A DNA stretch of 61,816 nucleotides from Candidatus Pacearchaeota archaeon (GCA_023228245.1 JALOBN010000011.1:1-61816); one strand, 5' to 3'; counted from the first letter of the stretch, positions 15,149 to 23,489 are shown. Made by a program: numbers and translations. Notes: generated by a model from the letters alone, not told the origin.

Positions 15149-15475
15149 ATGGAAGAGCTAAGAGCGAAAATCGAGGCGGCATTTGATAACGTGGTCAATG
15201 CCAGGAAAGGACTGTTGGATGCTAAAGAGGCCACATTGACCGCCAAAGAGAATCTAAAGTATTGTGAGGCGGCTCTTTTTGAGGACGGACTTGTGACGGG
15301 CTCCAATGACAAGGCACGAGAGGCCAGCATTCGATCGCAGACCAAGCACATCAGAGCTGATATGGAAAAGGCAGAAAAGGAAGAGCGCGTTGCCACATTA
15401 GCGCTGGAGATCGCATTGGACGCCCGGCGCAATCTGGAATCGATGCTTAGGATTGAAGAATTGGAGGCGACATAA
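15149..15475 (+). CDS. Coiled-coil protein
   Basis: 108 residues from the ATG at 15149, which follows TGGGGAGGATTGAAC. Almost entirely helical with Ala/Glu/Lys heptads. It lies two genes upstream of Bet; small coiled-coil proteins are frequent near phage recombination genes but none is recognised here. Confidence 0.6.
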   Translation: MEELRAKIEAAFDNVVNARKGLLDAKEATLTAKENLKYCEAALFEDGLVTGSNDKAREASIRSQTKHIRADMEKAEKEERVATLALEIALDARRNLESMLRIEELEAT

Positions 15476-15622
15476 ATGGCACTGGCAAAATGTGATTGCA
15501 AAAATGCATACCAGGATGAGAAGTACGGCCAGAATATCAGAGTACATAATCTGATGGCCAAATCGAAAGAGACAACCAAGATGGGCAGATGCACCGTATG
15601 CTCCAAAGAGAGGGCGATTTAG
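15476..15622 (+). CDS. Small zinc-binding protein
   Basis: 48 residues with C6-x-C8 and C39-x2-C42 (CDCK, CTVC), a short zinc ribbon, separated by a basic linker. It ends immediately before the Bet ATG at 15623. Comparable mini-ribbons sit next to recT/bet in other phages; function unknown. Confidence 0.6.
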   Translation: MALAKCDCKNAYQDEKYGQNIRVHNLMAKSKETTKMGRCTVCSKERAI

Positions 15623-16486
15623 ATGGCAAGCGAAAACAAAATATTCGAAAACGTCCTGCGCATGCCCGCGCTGGACGAGGAATGGACCTTGGAAGAGCAA
15701 ACCGAAGAGCATCTGATATTCAAAGGGGCCTTTGGACACGCCGAGGTCAAAGCGGATGGCCGGATAGTCAGTCAGGTAACTTCCTATGTGGCTGCATTGG
15801 AAGCGGCTATCAAGGGCGAGGAATTGCCTGTGAAGCCCAAGGCAGGCAGATCGCAGGATAATAAGGCGATTGTGCCATCTACATTACGAAAGCCGGTTAA
15901 CGGCCACGTGGCGCAATCCAACGGCATCCTGACACCGCGAGACATCATCGATTACATCAACCCCAAGGCCACGGAGCAAGAGGCTTATCTTTTCTGCGAG
16001 TTCTGCAAGAGAAAGGGCGCGGACCCGATGACTAAACAGGTCTATCTAGTCGTTTACGTGAACGACAAGGGAGAGCGCAACGTGTCTTTCATTGCTGGAA
16101 AAGAGTACTTCACCGAAAAGGCAGAGGCGCATCCGCAATTCGATGGATTCCGTGCTGGGATCATCACCAGACCCAGGGATGGCGGGGAGCTGATTCACCG
16201 AGAAGGCACGTTCTATTTGCCATCTGAGGAGACTCTGTTGGGCGGCTGGTCCGAGGTTTGTAGAAAAGACCGTAAGGTGCCAATCCGGGCAGAAGTTGTC
16301 ATGGCGGAATACAACACCGACAAGGCCCAATGGAAGAAGATGCCAGGCACAATGATCAGGAAAGTAGCCATTGTGCAAGCACTTCGCGAAGCATTCCCGG
16401 CCAATTTGGGTGGCATGTACGATAGCTCTGAGATGAATCAAGCCGGAATTGCCGATATAGATCCTGACATGGAGGTCAAAACATGA
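15623..16486 (+). CDS. bet: Bet/RecT-family single-strand annealing protein
   Basis: 287 residues. After a variable N-terminus, the core starts at LTPRDIIDYINPKATEQE (about 103-120) followed by CEFCKRKGADP, QVYLVVYVNDKGE, VSFIAGKEYF and the Trp/Arg-rich KMPGTMIRKVAIVQALREAF (about 240-259), the hallmark of phage lambda Bet-type annealases. These proteins anneal complementary single strands during recombination-dependent replication. No partner exonuclease of the YqaJ/lambda-exo type is obvious; the ERCC4-type nuclease at 18262 is the nearest nuclease. Confidence 0.88.
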   Translation: MASENKIFENVLRMPALDEEWTLEEQTEEHLIFKGAFGHAEVKADGRIVSQVTSYVAALEAAIKGEELPVKPKAGRSQDNKAIVPSTLRKPVNGHVAQSNGILTPRDIIDYINPKATEQEAYLFCEFCKRKGADPMTKQVYLVVYVNDKGERNVSFIAGKEYFTEKAEAHPQFDGFRAGIITRPRDGGELIHREGTFYLPSEETLLGGWSEVCRKDRKVPIRAEVVMAEYNTDKAQWKKMPGTMIRKVAIVQALREAFPANLGGMYDSSEMNQAGIADIDPDMEVKT

Positions 16487-16674
16487 AACATCTCCCATCT
16501 GCTGCAATGCTACGAGAAATAACCGTGATCCTGAATTGTGGTCAAGAGATATGTGGCGAATGTATACTATCGGGCGATTCGTATGTCCGAATCCGAGCAG
16601 GCGAAGGCTATGTTTGGGATATCGAGGCGGAAGAGATTGCCGCGATTGGTGTGAAAATGGAGGTCAAAGCATGA
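16483..16674 (+). CDS. Small SH3-like protein, paralogue of 41522-41713
   Basis: 63 residues, ATGA overlap with Bet. Beta-rich; the C-terminus WDIEAEEIAAIGVKMEVKA matches almost residue for residue the reverse-strand gene at 41522 (WAVEAEEIAIIGVKDKVVA), so the two are diverged copies. Fold looks like a small barrel; function unknown. Confidence 0.6.
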   Translation: MKHLPSAAMLREITVILNCGQEICGECILSGDSYVRIRAGEGYVWDIEAEEIAAIGVKMEVKA

Positions 16675-17621
16675 CGCCTCCCCTTTCCATAGGTTCCGAA
16701 GTGATAATCACAGGGCAACCATGTGGATTATCTGGTTATTGTATTGGCGGAAAAGGAACAGTCCGAGACATCTGCCAGGCGGGAAACTTCCGAGTAAATG
16801 AGTGGTGGTATCCAGCCAGTTCCCTGCGATTGGTGGAAGAAGAGCTGAAGATAGGCGATTGGGTGCGTGTTGTTGGGGAAACGGCGCTTGGCAGGATGGA
16901 TTGTTTAGATTTTGAATTTGAAATTACGTCGAAATCCTCACAAGGAAATTATACCGGCAAGGATGTTCCGTGGTTTTCGGCCACATCCCTGCGAAAGCTC
17001 ACCCCGGAAGAAATCGCTAGGCATGCCGCTCCGCAAGAAGATTTCGAGCTATCTCTCTCGGAAGTGGCACATCACGCAGGCGTACAGAAGAACCAATGGG
17101 GTGTCTGGACCAATCTCCCACTGAAGCGACTTGGTGAATTCAAGGAGCAAACCGGCAAGGACTTGACCAGTATAGTGAAGCGGCTATCTGTCATCGAAGG
17201 ACAGCAGGAAGGCATAACCGGAGTAATAAGATCTCATGGGAATAGACTATCTGCCATCGAATCCCGCCTCAACTCACTTGCTCCATCGCATGCAGAGCTA
17301 TTAGGCGATGTGGAAGCATTGGCTGAAAAGGTGGGTGCCATCGAGAAACGCCAGGAAGAAGCCCGCGAGTATTCAGACAATCTGCAAGCGATCACCGACA
17401 CATTGGCAGATAGAATCTATGCTCTCCAGAAGAGAATGGATTGCGTGGAAGCCTACCAGAAAGGCGAAATGCCCGAAGTCATAGATCGCGATCAAATTCG
17501 CATACCAGATAATGCCAGTATTTCGATGCGATCCGACGCGAATGGCAAGGTTTCTATAGATTATTCCGATGGTGGATTCGAATTAGCCAAGGCGGTACTG
17601 GATAGCATGAGGAGGGCGTGA
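16671..17621 (+). CDS. Tandem SH3-like domains plus long coiled coil
   Basis: 316 residues from the ATG at 16671 (ATGA overlap); the frame is open upstream only as an overprint of the preceding gene. Two barrel-like domains (about 6-54 and 58-112, each with I-G-V-ending-in-W/S-A-SLR pattern) precede a long coiled coil (about 140-265). The C-terminus is beta-rich. It resembles 14107 in its N-terminal architecture. Perhaps a scaffolding or DNA-associated protein; no family recognised. Confidence 0.65.
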   Translation: MTPPLSIGSEVIITGQPCGLSGYCIGGKGTVRDICQAGNFRVNEWWYPASSLRLVEEELKIGDWVRVVGETALGRMDCLDFEFEITSKSSQGNYTGKDVPWFSATSLRKLTPEEIARHAAPQEDFELSLSEVAHHAGVQKNQWGVWTNLPLKRLGEFKEQTGKDLTSIVKRLSVIEGQQEGITGVIRSHGNRLSAIESRLNSLAPSHAELLGDVEALAEKVGAIEKRQEEAREYSDNLQAITDTLADRIYALQKRMDCVEAYQKGEMPEVIDRDQIRIPDNASISMRSDANGKVSIDYSDGGFELAKAVLDSMRRA

Positions 17622-17625
17622 GGAT

Positions 17626-17991
17626 ATGGATCAGCAAGAACTTGAACTGGCGAGCAAAATCATGGGCGAGCTGAGGAATACCACCGGATACGGATATGAG
17701 ACACTCGTGAGGGGAACGGCTATTGGTGGTATGCTAGACGTTTCTGTCATATTGTTATCGATAGCATCCGCTTCAATTGCCGCTTATATCGCATACAGGC
17801 ACTCCATGAAAAAGGACAATGGACCCAGATATGGCGATATGCCGCCGTTTTGGTGCGGCGTCGTATGCTTTATAGTTTTTGGAATCGGATCTTTGATAGT
17901 GTTTGGGTTTCTATCTTCCGCAATGCTTGCTGTATTCGCTCCAGAATATACGGTAATAAACAGAATCATCGAGAAGGCGGCGGGGCAATGA
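17626..17991 (+). CDS. Membrane protein, two transmembrane helices
   Basis: 121 residues. Hydrophobic helices at about 33-58 and 75-105 flank a basic loop (YRHSMKKDNGPRYG). AGGGCGTGAGGAT precedes the ATG. No family. An early-expressed membrane protein could alter the host membrane or exclude other viruses (inference). Confidence 0.65.
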   Translation: MDQQELELASKIMGELRNTTGYGYETLVRGTAIGGMLDVSVILLSIASASIAAYIAYRHSMKKDNGPRYGDMPPFWCGVVCFIVFGIGSLIVFGFLSSAMLAVFAPEYTVINRIIEKAAGQ

Positions 17992-18116
17992 CTGTCCCCT
18001 GTCCACCTTTGCGCCGCAAGCAAAGGCAACGACAAGAACCCAAGCCATATGACAAGTCTGGTTATGATGGATCGAATAGCCGCGAACCTATAGAGGTGGC
18101 TGAAGGATGCCAATGA
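17988..18116 (+). CDS. Small basic hypothetical protein
   Basis: 42 residues, Arg/Gln/Pro-rich (PPLRRKQRQRQEPKP). It starts at an ATGA overlap with the membrane protein and ends at an ATGA overlap with the next gene. Disordered in appearance. Confidence 0.4.
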   Translation: MTVPCPPLRRKQRQRQEPKPYDKSGYDGSNSREPIEVAEGCQ

Positions 18117-18265
18117 TATCATGCATGTGGATGAGGCTATCCACAGAAGCGGCTCTTCTTGGAAAGGCAGCAATCTTTTGCACTTATGATGGTTGCAGAG
18201 GAAGCGGGCTATGTCTGGAATTGTGGGGAAGGGATGCGTGTCCTGGCAAGGATGAGATTGTATGA
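18113..18265 (+). CDS. Cys-rich small protein
   Basis: 50 residues from the ATG at 18113 (overlap with previous stop), five Cys spread as SCMW, FCTYDGCRGSGLC, ACPG. Probably metal-binding or disulfide-containing. Its stop overlaps the ATG of the ERCC4 nuclease gene. Confidence 0.45.
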   Translation: MISCMWMRLSTEAALLGKAAIFCTYDGCRGSGLCLELWGRDACPGKDEIV

Positions 18266-19029
18266 ATCGCATAATCGTCTCAATGGCCCCGGGCGAAGCG
18301 GACAGAGAGCGATCTATGCGATCTGTCCTATCCCACGACACCCGATTTGAGCCGCTGCAAATCGATCCTAGCATACCGGTTGATCTCCATTTTCGACTAG
18401 AACGCGAATGTTGGATAGACGGTAATCTGAACATGGAATTGAAGCGACCTATAGACTTCGTACAATCGGTTTTAAGCGGACATCTATACGATCAGACCCT
18501 ATCTATCAGGGAATCTGGTTATAATGGCTGTACGGTCATCCTAGGCACCTTGGATGAGATCTATGCGGCTATAGATGAGTCCAACGAGAAAAGGCTAATC
18601 AATGGAAAGTTCAAATTCTTGAACCAGGACGACCGATCTAATGCGAATGCATCAACGTTACTTAGGCTAAAATCCTTCAAGAAAAGATCCATGTTGAACG
18701 GCGTGCCTATCTTTTGGAAAGGAGACGATTCTGGGTTTTTCGATGGAGATGACCAATGGAAAGACATCCTGGAATTGGCCCATGACTACCTACTGGATGG
18801 CGACATGCTAGGATTCCGAATGCGACCTGCTGACAATGATAGAGAGGTAGCCGCCGCATCCATGCTAAAGAAAGGAATAGGCAGCGAATCCATGCGGATT
18901 TTGCTGAAGGAGTACACGTTGGCCTTTGTTCCTAGGGGCATCTACGCAAAACCGATAGAAGAGCTGGCTGGATGGGGCCCGAAAAGATGCAAGCAGATCG
19001 AAGGTATGGTGAGGATGATATATAAATGA
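18262..19029 (+). CDS. ERCC4/XPF-type nuclease with C-terminal HhH
   Basis: 255 residues. An XPF/Mus81-like nuclease core spans about 40-130: hydrophobic strand, LERECWIDGNLNMELKRPID with the D-x(n)-E-x-K/R metal-binding arrangement, SGHLYDQTLSIRESG, and a strand GCTVILGT. A helix-hairpin-helix lies at the C-terminus (IEELAGWGPKRCKQIEG, about 233-249). In archaea and eukaryotes this fold cuts branched DNA such as flaps, forks and Holliday junctions. With Bet it would resolve recombination intermediates. Exact catalytic residues need alignment. Confidence 0.75.
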   Translation: MNRIIVSMAPGEADRERSMRSVLSHDTRFEPLQIDPSIPVDLHFRLERECWIDGNLNMELKRPIDFVQSVLSGHLYDQTLSIRESGYNGCTVILGTLDEIYAAIDESNEKRLINGKFKFLNQDDRSNANASTLLRLKSFKKRSMLNGVPIFWKGDDSGFFDGDDQWKDILELAHDYLLDGDMLGFRMRPADNDREVAAASMLKKGIGSESMRILLKEYTLAFVPRGIYAKPIEELAGWGPKRCKQIEGMVRMIYK

Positions 19030-19283
19030 CAAACGCCATACAAATCAATAACATGGGAGAAACAATCGAAATCAAAATCACCAACAGCACAACGGCATCT
19101 GATGTGGTGGGCATCGTAAACGATCAATGGCCGGGCACATCGCGGTTGGTGTCTTGTGACATCATCCGGCCAACCGAAGCGAAGATTTCCAAGGAGCAAA
19201 AGCGTAAGCAGAAAGCCATAGATCGCATGGCATGGGAAGGCGAAAGGCGGCAACGATACCAGAAAGGAGGGCATTTCAAATGA
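19026..19283 (+). CDS. Hypothetical basic protein
   Basis: 85 residues: a beta-rich N-terminal half (IQINNMGETIEIKITNS) and a basic helical C-terminus (KEQKRKQKAIDRMAWEGERR). ATGA overlap with the nuclease gene suggests a partner role. No family. Confidence 0.55.
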   Translation: MTNAIQINNMGETIEIKITNSTTASDVVGIVNDQWPGTSRLVSCDIIRPTEAKISKEQKRKQKAIDRMAWEGERRQRYQKGGHFK

Positions 19284-19471
19284 ATGCAACTGACCTGATT
19301 AACGCCACTGGTCGGATTAACACAACCGACCTGATAGCAGCACCGTGGGTTAAGCCAGAAGACATGGCCATCCACATTGTACCGTTAAATGCGACGATCC
19401 ATTTGCCTTGGGCATTTGAGCCATTGGTGCATTGGATATTCAGTGGCTTGAATTGGATTATGGGGTATTAG
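19280..19471 (+). CDS. Hypothetical protein with Asn-x-Thr repeats
   Basis: 63 residues from the ATG at 19280 (overlap). The N-terminus repeats an N-A/T-T-D-L unit (NATDL, NATG, NTTDLI), and the C-terminus is hydrophobic and Trp-rich (LPWAFEPLVHWIFSGLNWIMGY), a possible membrane-associated helix. Four Asn-x-Thr sequons would be glycosylatable only if exported, which is not evident. Confidence 0.5.
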   Translation: MNATDLINATGRINTTDLIAAPWVKPEDMAIHIVPLNATIHLPWAFEPLVHWIFSGLNWIMGY

Positions 19472-19484
19472 GAGGACATTGGAA

Positions 19485-19622
19485 ATGAGTTATGCAGCTG
19501 ACATGTGGCAATGGCAATTGGCCATTGATGCGTGGTATGCAATTGTTATGGATATTTATATCATCTTGGGCATTCCGTTAATTGCTTATGCGATTTGGCA
19601 GAAATTGAGGCGATCTACTTGA
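19485..19622 (+). CDS. Small single-pass membrane protein
   Basis: 45 residues with GGAGGACATT upstream. A hydrophobic helix spans about 17-38 (WYAIVMDIYIILGIPLIAYAIW), followed by a basic tail. Overlaps the next gene's TTG start. Confidence 0.55.
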   Translation: MSYAADMWQWQLAIDAWYAIVMDIYIILGIPLIAYAIWQKLRRST

Positions 19623-19816
19623 AAAAATCTGAGCTAGAGGCCACAATCGAAGCCCTGATGCAGGAAAACAAGCGACTTGCTGCTGATGGAATATCACAGG
19701 CGAAAGAGATAGAACGGCTGAATGACATGCTGTCGCAAAAGGATACTGAAATCAGCATCCTGAAGGATCGACTCGTAAAATACCAGAGATCTGAATGTGT
19801 AGGCGACGACAGATGA
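19619..19816 (+). CDS. Coiled-coil protein (TTG start)
   Basis: 65 residues from the TTG at 19619, which overlaps the previous TGA and follows TTGAGGCGAT; no ATG is available. A single leucine-heptad helix (about 5-55). Likely an oligomerisation module or partner of the preceding membrane peptide. Confidence 0.5.
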   Translation: MKKSELEATIEALMQENKRLAADGISQAKEIERLNDMLSQKDTEISILKDRLVKYQRSECVGDDR

Positions 19817-19944
19817 AATTCATCATATCAGATCGCACCGCCGATGCTCTGCGATCAGTGGCCGCCAAAGAAGGCATCGATCCTGATCATTTGGTGCTAC
19901 TGTGGTGCGTGGCGGCGGGGTATGAGGTGGAAGATGACAGATAA
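19813..19944 (+). CDS. Small RHH-like protein
   Basis: 43 residues: FIISDRTADALRSVAAKEGIDPDHLVLLWCVAAGYEV has the strand-helix-helix spacing of a minimal ribbon-helix-helix protein. Overlaps neighbours at both ends. Confidence 0.45.
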   Translation: MKFIISDRTADALRSVAAKEGIDPDHLVLLWCVAAGYEVEDDR

Positions 19945-20437
19945 ACCAATATCCATAGAATTCACATGGGTCGGAGCCACCATGCTATACCCCGGCCAAC
20001 GGCAAGCGCCTTGGGAATATTACCTAAATTTGGCTCAGATGGCCGCCACAAGGAGCCCATGCTTACGGCGAAAGGTAGGCGCGGTATTAGTCCGAGACAA
20101 AAGAATAATTTCTACAGGATACAATGGACCCGCGAGCGGCCTGCCACATTGTCAATCTTGCCATAGAGAAGTATCCGGGCAAGAGCTACAGGATTGCCAT
20201 GCCATCCACGCTGAAGAAAACGCCTTGCTGCAATGCGCGTTGTATGGCCCGAGCACCATTGGAGCAGAGCTATATTGCACCCTACAGCCCTGCTATCATT
20301 GTGCGAAGCTGATTATTCAAGCAAAAATCAAGGAAGTGTCCTACATAGATTCGTACCCTGATAACAGGGGCTTGTTTTTGCTGGAAGGAGCGAAGATACC
20401 TACATTTCGGATGGATAGGCAGGGGGAAAAGCGATGA
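19934..20437 (+). CDS. dCMP deaminase (ComEB-like)
   Basis: 167 residues from the ATG at 19934, GAGGTGGA upstream. Zinc-dependent deaminase motifs: CHAIHAEENALLQ (H-A-E with catalytic Glu, about 93-105) and CTLQPCYHCAK (P-C-x2-C), with additional CQSC near the N-terminal half as in dCMP deaminases. It converts dCMP to dUMP for dTTP synthesis. Together with the MazG-like enzyme it adjusts host nucleotide pools. No thymidylate synthase is seen in the window. Confidence 0.9.
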   Translation: MTDKPISIEFTWVGATMLYPGQRQAPWEYYLNLAQMAATRSPCLRRKVGAVLVRDKRIISTGYNGPASGLPHCQSCHREVSGQELQDCHAIHAEENALLQCALYGPSTIGAELYCTLQPCYHCAKLIIQAKIKEVSYIDSYPDNRGLFLLEGAKIPTFRMDRQGEKR

Positions 20438-20571
20438 CAGATGGCCCCCTTCGCATATATCGCCCTTGGCCGCCAATCCATGTCGAGATGCCTAGGCATC
20501 CAAGGATCTGGCGGGAAGATCGCAGGATAACGCGGGCCAAATATGGCAAGGAGTCGAAGCATGATAGGTAG
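20434..20571 (+). CDS. Small basic hypothetical protein
   Basis: 45 residues, Pro/Arg-rich (RIYRPWPPIHVEMPRHPRIWREDRR would be its core, given here only as a description). ATGA overlap with the deaminase, GGGGGAAAAG upstream. Unknown. Confidence 0.4.
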   Translation: MTDGPLRIYRPWPPIHVEMPRHPRIWREDRRITRAKYGKESKHDR

Positions 20572-20740
20572 CCAAATCCTCATGATCCTGCAAACCTTCG
20601 GCCCGCTGCCATCCAGCGCATTTGTGGCATGCCGGATGAAACGGGATACGGTGGTAAACAACCTATGCAGGATGAAGAAACGCGGCGAGGTTCGGTGCAT
20701 ACCAGGATATCAGAAGCGGAATATGTGGGATGTCATATGA
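20561..20740 (+). CDS. Winged helix-turn-helix protein
   Basis: 59 residues from the ATG at 20561. SQILMILQTFGPLPSSAF, then RDTVVNNLCRMKKRGEV and a wing (RCIPGYQKRNMWDV) match the short wHTH proteins common in viruses. Overlaps both neighbours. A transcriptional role is likely; target unknown. Confidence 0.6.
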   Translation: MIGSQILMILQTFGPLPSSAFVACRMKRDTVVNNLCRMKKRGEVRCIPGYQKRNMWDVI

Positions 20741-20877
20741 TTTTCAAACCAAAAGAGCTGCATGATCGACATAGTAATGATGCTGCTATGTGGTATTGGC
20801 AGTTATCAAGCGGCGCATATTGGTTATTAGAAGAGACGAATGGATTGATGTTTTGTAAGGGATGGAAATCTGCATGA
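20737..20877 (+). CDS. Small hypothetical protein
   Basis: 46 residues, aromatic-rich (AMWYWQLSSGAYWLLEETNG). Starts at an overlap with the wHTH gene. No family. Confidence 0.45.
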   Translation: MIFKPKELHDRHSNDAAMWYWQLSSGAYWLLEETNGLMFCKGWKSA

Positions 20878-21113
20878 TAAAACGCGCGGTCTGCAATCCA
20901 GATAAATGTCATAAGTGTCGTCACTTGGGAAGACGGTTTTCTGCTTACAGGACGCCTGAAAGTTTCATGCAAGATGTGAAAATCATAACTAAGCGGCATT
21001 GTTATAAGTTTCATGTTGATTTGTTGGAGAAATTTGGCGGTGAAACGGTAAGCTGCGAAGAGTGCAAGGTGCCGGAATATGTGACTAAGGTTTGGTATCG
21101 GGATTGCAAATAG
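20874..21113 (+). CDS. Zinc-binding protein
   Basis: 79 residues from the ATG at 20874. Cys pattern C-x4-C-x2-C near the N-terminus (CNPDKCHKC), a His/Cys pair mid-protein (RHCYKFH) and CEEC near residue 62. Possibly two zinc sites. Followed by a T-tract (21119-21126) that likely ends the transcript begun at 13979. Confidence 0.6.
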   Translation: MIKRAVCNPDKCHKCRHLGRRFSAYRTPESFMQDVKIITKRHCYKFHVDLLEKFGGETVSCEECKVPEYVTKVWYRDCK

Positions 21114-21157
21114 GTTAACTTTTTTCTGAATAGTAAGTGATTGTGCTTACGTAAAAG

Positions 21158-21165
21158 CTTAAATA
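21158..21165 (+). promoter_or_regulatory. TATA box (leaderless) with upstream inverted repeat
   Basis: CTTAAATA centred 27 bp before the ATG at 21189. Just upstream, GTAAG and CTTAC (around 21133-21150) form an inverted repeat that could be an operator. Confidence 0.65.
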
Positions 21166-21188
21166 GTTTAAAGTTTATTCTATTTTAC

Positions 21189-21317
21189 ATGAAGAGATTA
21201 AATGTCTTCATTTCAGAAGAGGCGCACGAGATCATCGTTGCCTATCAAAAGAAGATGGGTCACAAGACGCGAGACGATGCAGCGAATGCGTTTATCTTGG
21301 AGAAGGGATTGAAATGA
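21189..21317 (+). CDS. Ribbon-helix-helix protein
   Basis: 42 residues: KRLNVFISEEAHEIIVAYQKKMGHKTRDDAANAFILEKGL fits strand-helix-helix. Leaderless, first gene of the ParB-like operon; ATGA overlap with the next gene. Confidence 0.65.
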   Translation: MKRLNVFISEEAHEIIVAYQKKMGHKTRDDAANAFILEKGLK

Positions 21318-22291
21318 AGCAATATAAGATAGATCCTGAGCTGAAATCTGAGATTGATAAATATTTGCCACCATTGTCAGAAGACAAATACCAAGAACTT
21401 AAAGCAAATATCGCAAAGAAAGGATATGATGAAGCCAAACCCATCGTGATATGGGAAGAGAGACCGGATACCATTGTAGATGGCCATCATCGATATCGGG
21501 CGTGTCAAGAACTCGGAATTGAGCCATTTGTTGTCGAAAAATCCTTCAAATCCATGCAGGCGGCGGTCGTATATGCGATTCGTGGCTATATAACCGGGCG
21601 CGTTTTGACACCGGGGCAAATCGTTATTGCTACGGAGCACGCGATGACGTTGGATGAAGAGATTCAAATGGCCGAAGATGCTAGAAATAACCAAGGAAAA
21701 CGAACGGATTTGAACTTCCCTGTACCAGGCACAGAGAAGTTGGAAAATGATTCTGTCCCTGTGCCGGGCACAGAGACAAAAGAAGTTGCACAGAAGATTG
21801 CAGATAAAGCAAAGGTGAGCGTGTCCACTGTCTACAGTGTTCATGCAATCAAAAAAGAGGGTGTACCAGAACTTTTGAAATTGGTAGAATCTGGAGAGGT
21901 TGGTGCAAAAACTGGAAAAGTTTTTGTGAAGCAAATCCCAAATAGAGACACTCAACTGAGTATAATTGCGTCGCGTGGTGCGCAGGGAGTCAAAGAAATT
22001 GCCATAGACCACTATAAGAAAAACAAAGAGGCCGAAGAGCAGCGCAAATTCGCAGAATTCAACAAAGACGTAGCCGAAAAAACTGCAATCGCCCACGCTA
22101 AGATAGATCGTGTCTACAAGGCAGCCAATGGTGCTTGCCTATTGCCCAACGTGTCGGAGCTGTTTTGTGACGATTGCCAATGGGGATTTGATGCATATTT
22201 GCCTGCACCCCACGCAATAAGCTGTCCATATTGTAAAGGAGATAAAATAACCAAGCGAGATGATGAATGGAATTCTAGGGAAGTGGTCTAA
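21314..22291 (+). CDS. ParB/sulfiredoxin-fold nuclease-like protein
   Basis: 325 residues. The ParB/Srx core lies at about 1-90 with IVDGHHRYRACQELGI (54-69), the signature GxxRxxA-like loop. A middle region repeats VPGTE twice (about 137 and 150), followed by an HTH-like segment (KIADKAKVSVSTVYSVHAIKKEGV) and a C-terminal zinc ribbon (CDDCQWGF ... CPYC). Viral proteins of this family act in partition, transcription or as nucleases. Paired with an RHH protein it resembles a partition-like module, but no ParA ATPase is present. Confidence 0.8.
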   Translation: MKQYKIDPELKSEIDKYLPPLSEDKYQELKANIAKKGYDEAKPIVIWEERPDTIVDGHHRYRACQELGIEPFVVEKSFKSMQAAVVYAIRGYITGRVLTPGQIVIATEHAMTLDEEIQMAEDARNNQGKRTDLNFPVPGTEKLENDSVPVPGTETKEVAQKIADKAKVSVSTVYSVHAIKKEGVPELLKLVESGEVGAKTGKVFVKQIPNRDTQLSIIASRGAQGVKEIAIDHYKKNKEAEEQRKFAEFNKDVAEKTAIAHAKIDRVYKAANGACLLPNVSELFCDDCQWGFDAYLPAPHAISCPYCKGDKITKRDDEWNSREVV

Positions 22292-22816
22292 GTGGTTCTA
22301 AGAAAGAATTTCGAATGCGAAAGAGACCGGTGGGTCGGATTATGGAAAAAAGATCCAACTAACGATTGCATATCGCAGAAGGACATGAAGCATAATGCGG
22401 CGGTGCAAACGTTGAGCAGTCAAATGATGCAGACCTATGGAGTGAATCTTCGGCTAGTGTCATCACAGGCAATCCGGCCATACATGGATCTTGATGATAA
22501 TACACCGGAAAAGCTTGCATTCAAACAGAAAGTATTTGCTATTATCATTGACACGATCCGGCAAGATAAAAATCCGTTCACCGGTGAAAGTTGGGGTGAT
22601 AATGTCGAATATGGTCTGACAAGACCCATCGTGTGTGATATAATCAAATTTGTACGATCCGGGATTAAACCAGAAAAGCGCCAACCAGTGCCGATATTAT
22701 CCGTTCATGACAAAGAACTCATTGACGCGATGGTTTCATGTATGCTAGTCAGATGCAAAACAATGGATTCCAGAGAGGAAATAGCGGCGTTGCATGATAA
22801 GCTAAAAAGGCTTTAA
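22292..22816 (+). CDS. Hypothetical protein (GTG start)
   Basis: 174 residues, mostly helical, starting at a GTG directly after the ParB-like stop; no AUG start is close. Contains no motif I recognise. It ends in a hairpin terminator (22805-22830), so it closes this short operon. Confidence 0.6.
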   Translation: MVLRKNFECERDRWVGLWKKDPTNDCISQKDMKHNAAVQTLSSQMMQTYGVNLRLVSSQAIRPYMDLDDNTPEKLAFKQKVFAIIIDTIRQDKNPFTGESWGDNVEYGLTRPIVCDIIKFVRSGIKPEKRQPVPILSVHDKELIDAMVSCMLVRCKTMDSREEIAALHDKLKRL

Positions 22817-22830
22817 CCTTTTCTTTTTTC
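22805..22830 (+). terminator. Hairpin plus T-tract terminator
   Basis: AAAAGG (22805-22810) pairs with CCTTTT (22817-22822) around CTTTAA, followed by CTTTTTTC. It overlaps the stop codon of the gene ending at 22816. Confidence 0.6.
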
Positions 22831-22862
22831 GTAAGCATATTCACTCACCATATATGCGAAGC

Positions 22863-22870
22863 TATAAATA
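22863..22870 (+). promoter_or_regulatory. TATA box (leaderless, GTG start)
   Basis: TATAAATA centred 27 bp before the GTG at 22893, which supports that non-ATG start. Confidence 0.65.
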
Positions 22871-22892
22871 GAATGAGATACCATAGAAGTAC

Positions 22893-23294
22893 GTGCACAA
22901 AAATAGCAGGTTTTCCGGGCGATTTGCGCATGAGGGCAGATCTGCTAACGTTGGTCGCTTTTCAGATACCGAACTCGGGTCGCTTGTAGAGCGGGATGGC
23001 AATATCTATACGCTCAGACAGTACTATTTGCGGTATGGTAATACGTCTGATCTAGGGCGCAAGACCATCAAAACGCAATTCCAGAGATCGCATCACTGTG
23101 GGCAGCCATTGCAGATCGATGTCAATGGATATGCGTTTTGTCAAGGATGTGGCAAGATCTTCAATTCGGGAAGCACCGACGATAAAGACCACTCCGATAA
23201 GCAAACCATATCAATGGCTCTGGGCCCACCGCCTAAGCGACTCTTGCCCAAACGTTGGGCTTCTGCGGGTCGCGTCACTAACGCCGCCCCCTGA
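22893..23294 (+). CDS. Zinc-finger protein (leaderless GTG start)
   Basis: 133 residues. A zinc ribbon at about 68-89 (HCGQPLQIDVNGYAFCQGCGKIF), preceded by a basic Gly/Arg/Ser-rich region and followed by a disordered basic tail. The start is set by the TATA box at 22863-22870. DNA or RNA binding is plausible. It precedes the large structured region. Confidence 0.6.
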   Translation: MHKNSRFSGRFAHEGRSANVGRFSDTELGSLVERDGNIYTLRQYYLRYGNTSDLGRKTIKTQFQRSHHCGQPLQIDVNGYAFCQGCGKIFNSGSTDDKDHSDKQTISMALGPPPKRLLPKRWASAGRVTNAAP

Positions 23295-23317
23295 TATATA
23301 TTTTATCGAGGTTTCTC

Positions 23318-23464
23318 ATGTGGTCAGACGACGACAACCACGCAGAACTCTGGGACTCTACGCCGAATTTTTCTGACTACGAGCATGGACCATGCCACCC
23401 ACATGATCCCGCCACTAACCATAAGCCGTTGCTGAATTTAAAAAAATTGTTGGGGATGTTATAA
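23318..23464 (+). CDS. Small acidic/His-rich hypothetical protein
   Basis: 48 residues, rich in Asp, His and Asn (WSDDDNHAELWDS, GPCHPHDPATNH). CGAGGTTTC lies upstream of the ATG. Composition is unusual and the assignment is tentative; it borders the structured RNA candidate. Confidence 0.4.
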   Translation: MWSDDDNHAELWDSTPNFSDYEHGPCHPHDPATNHKPLLNLKKLLGML

Positions 23465-23489
23465 TAAGTAGCGATAATGATTTATAGCC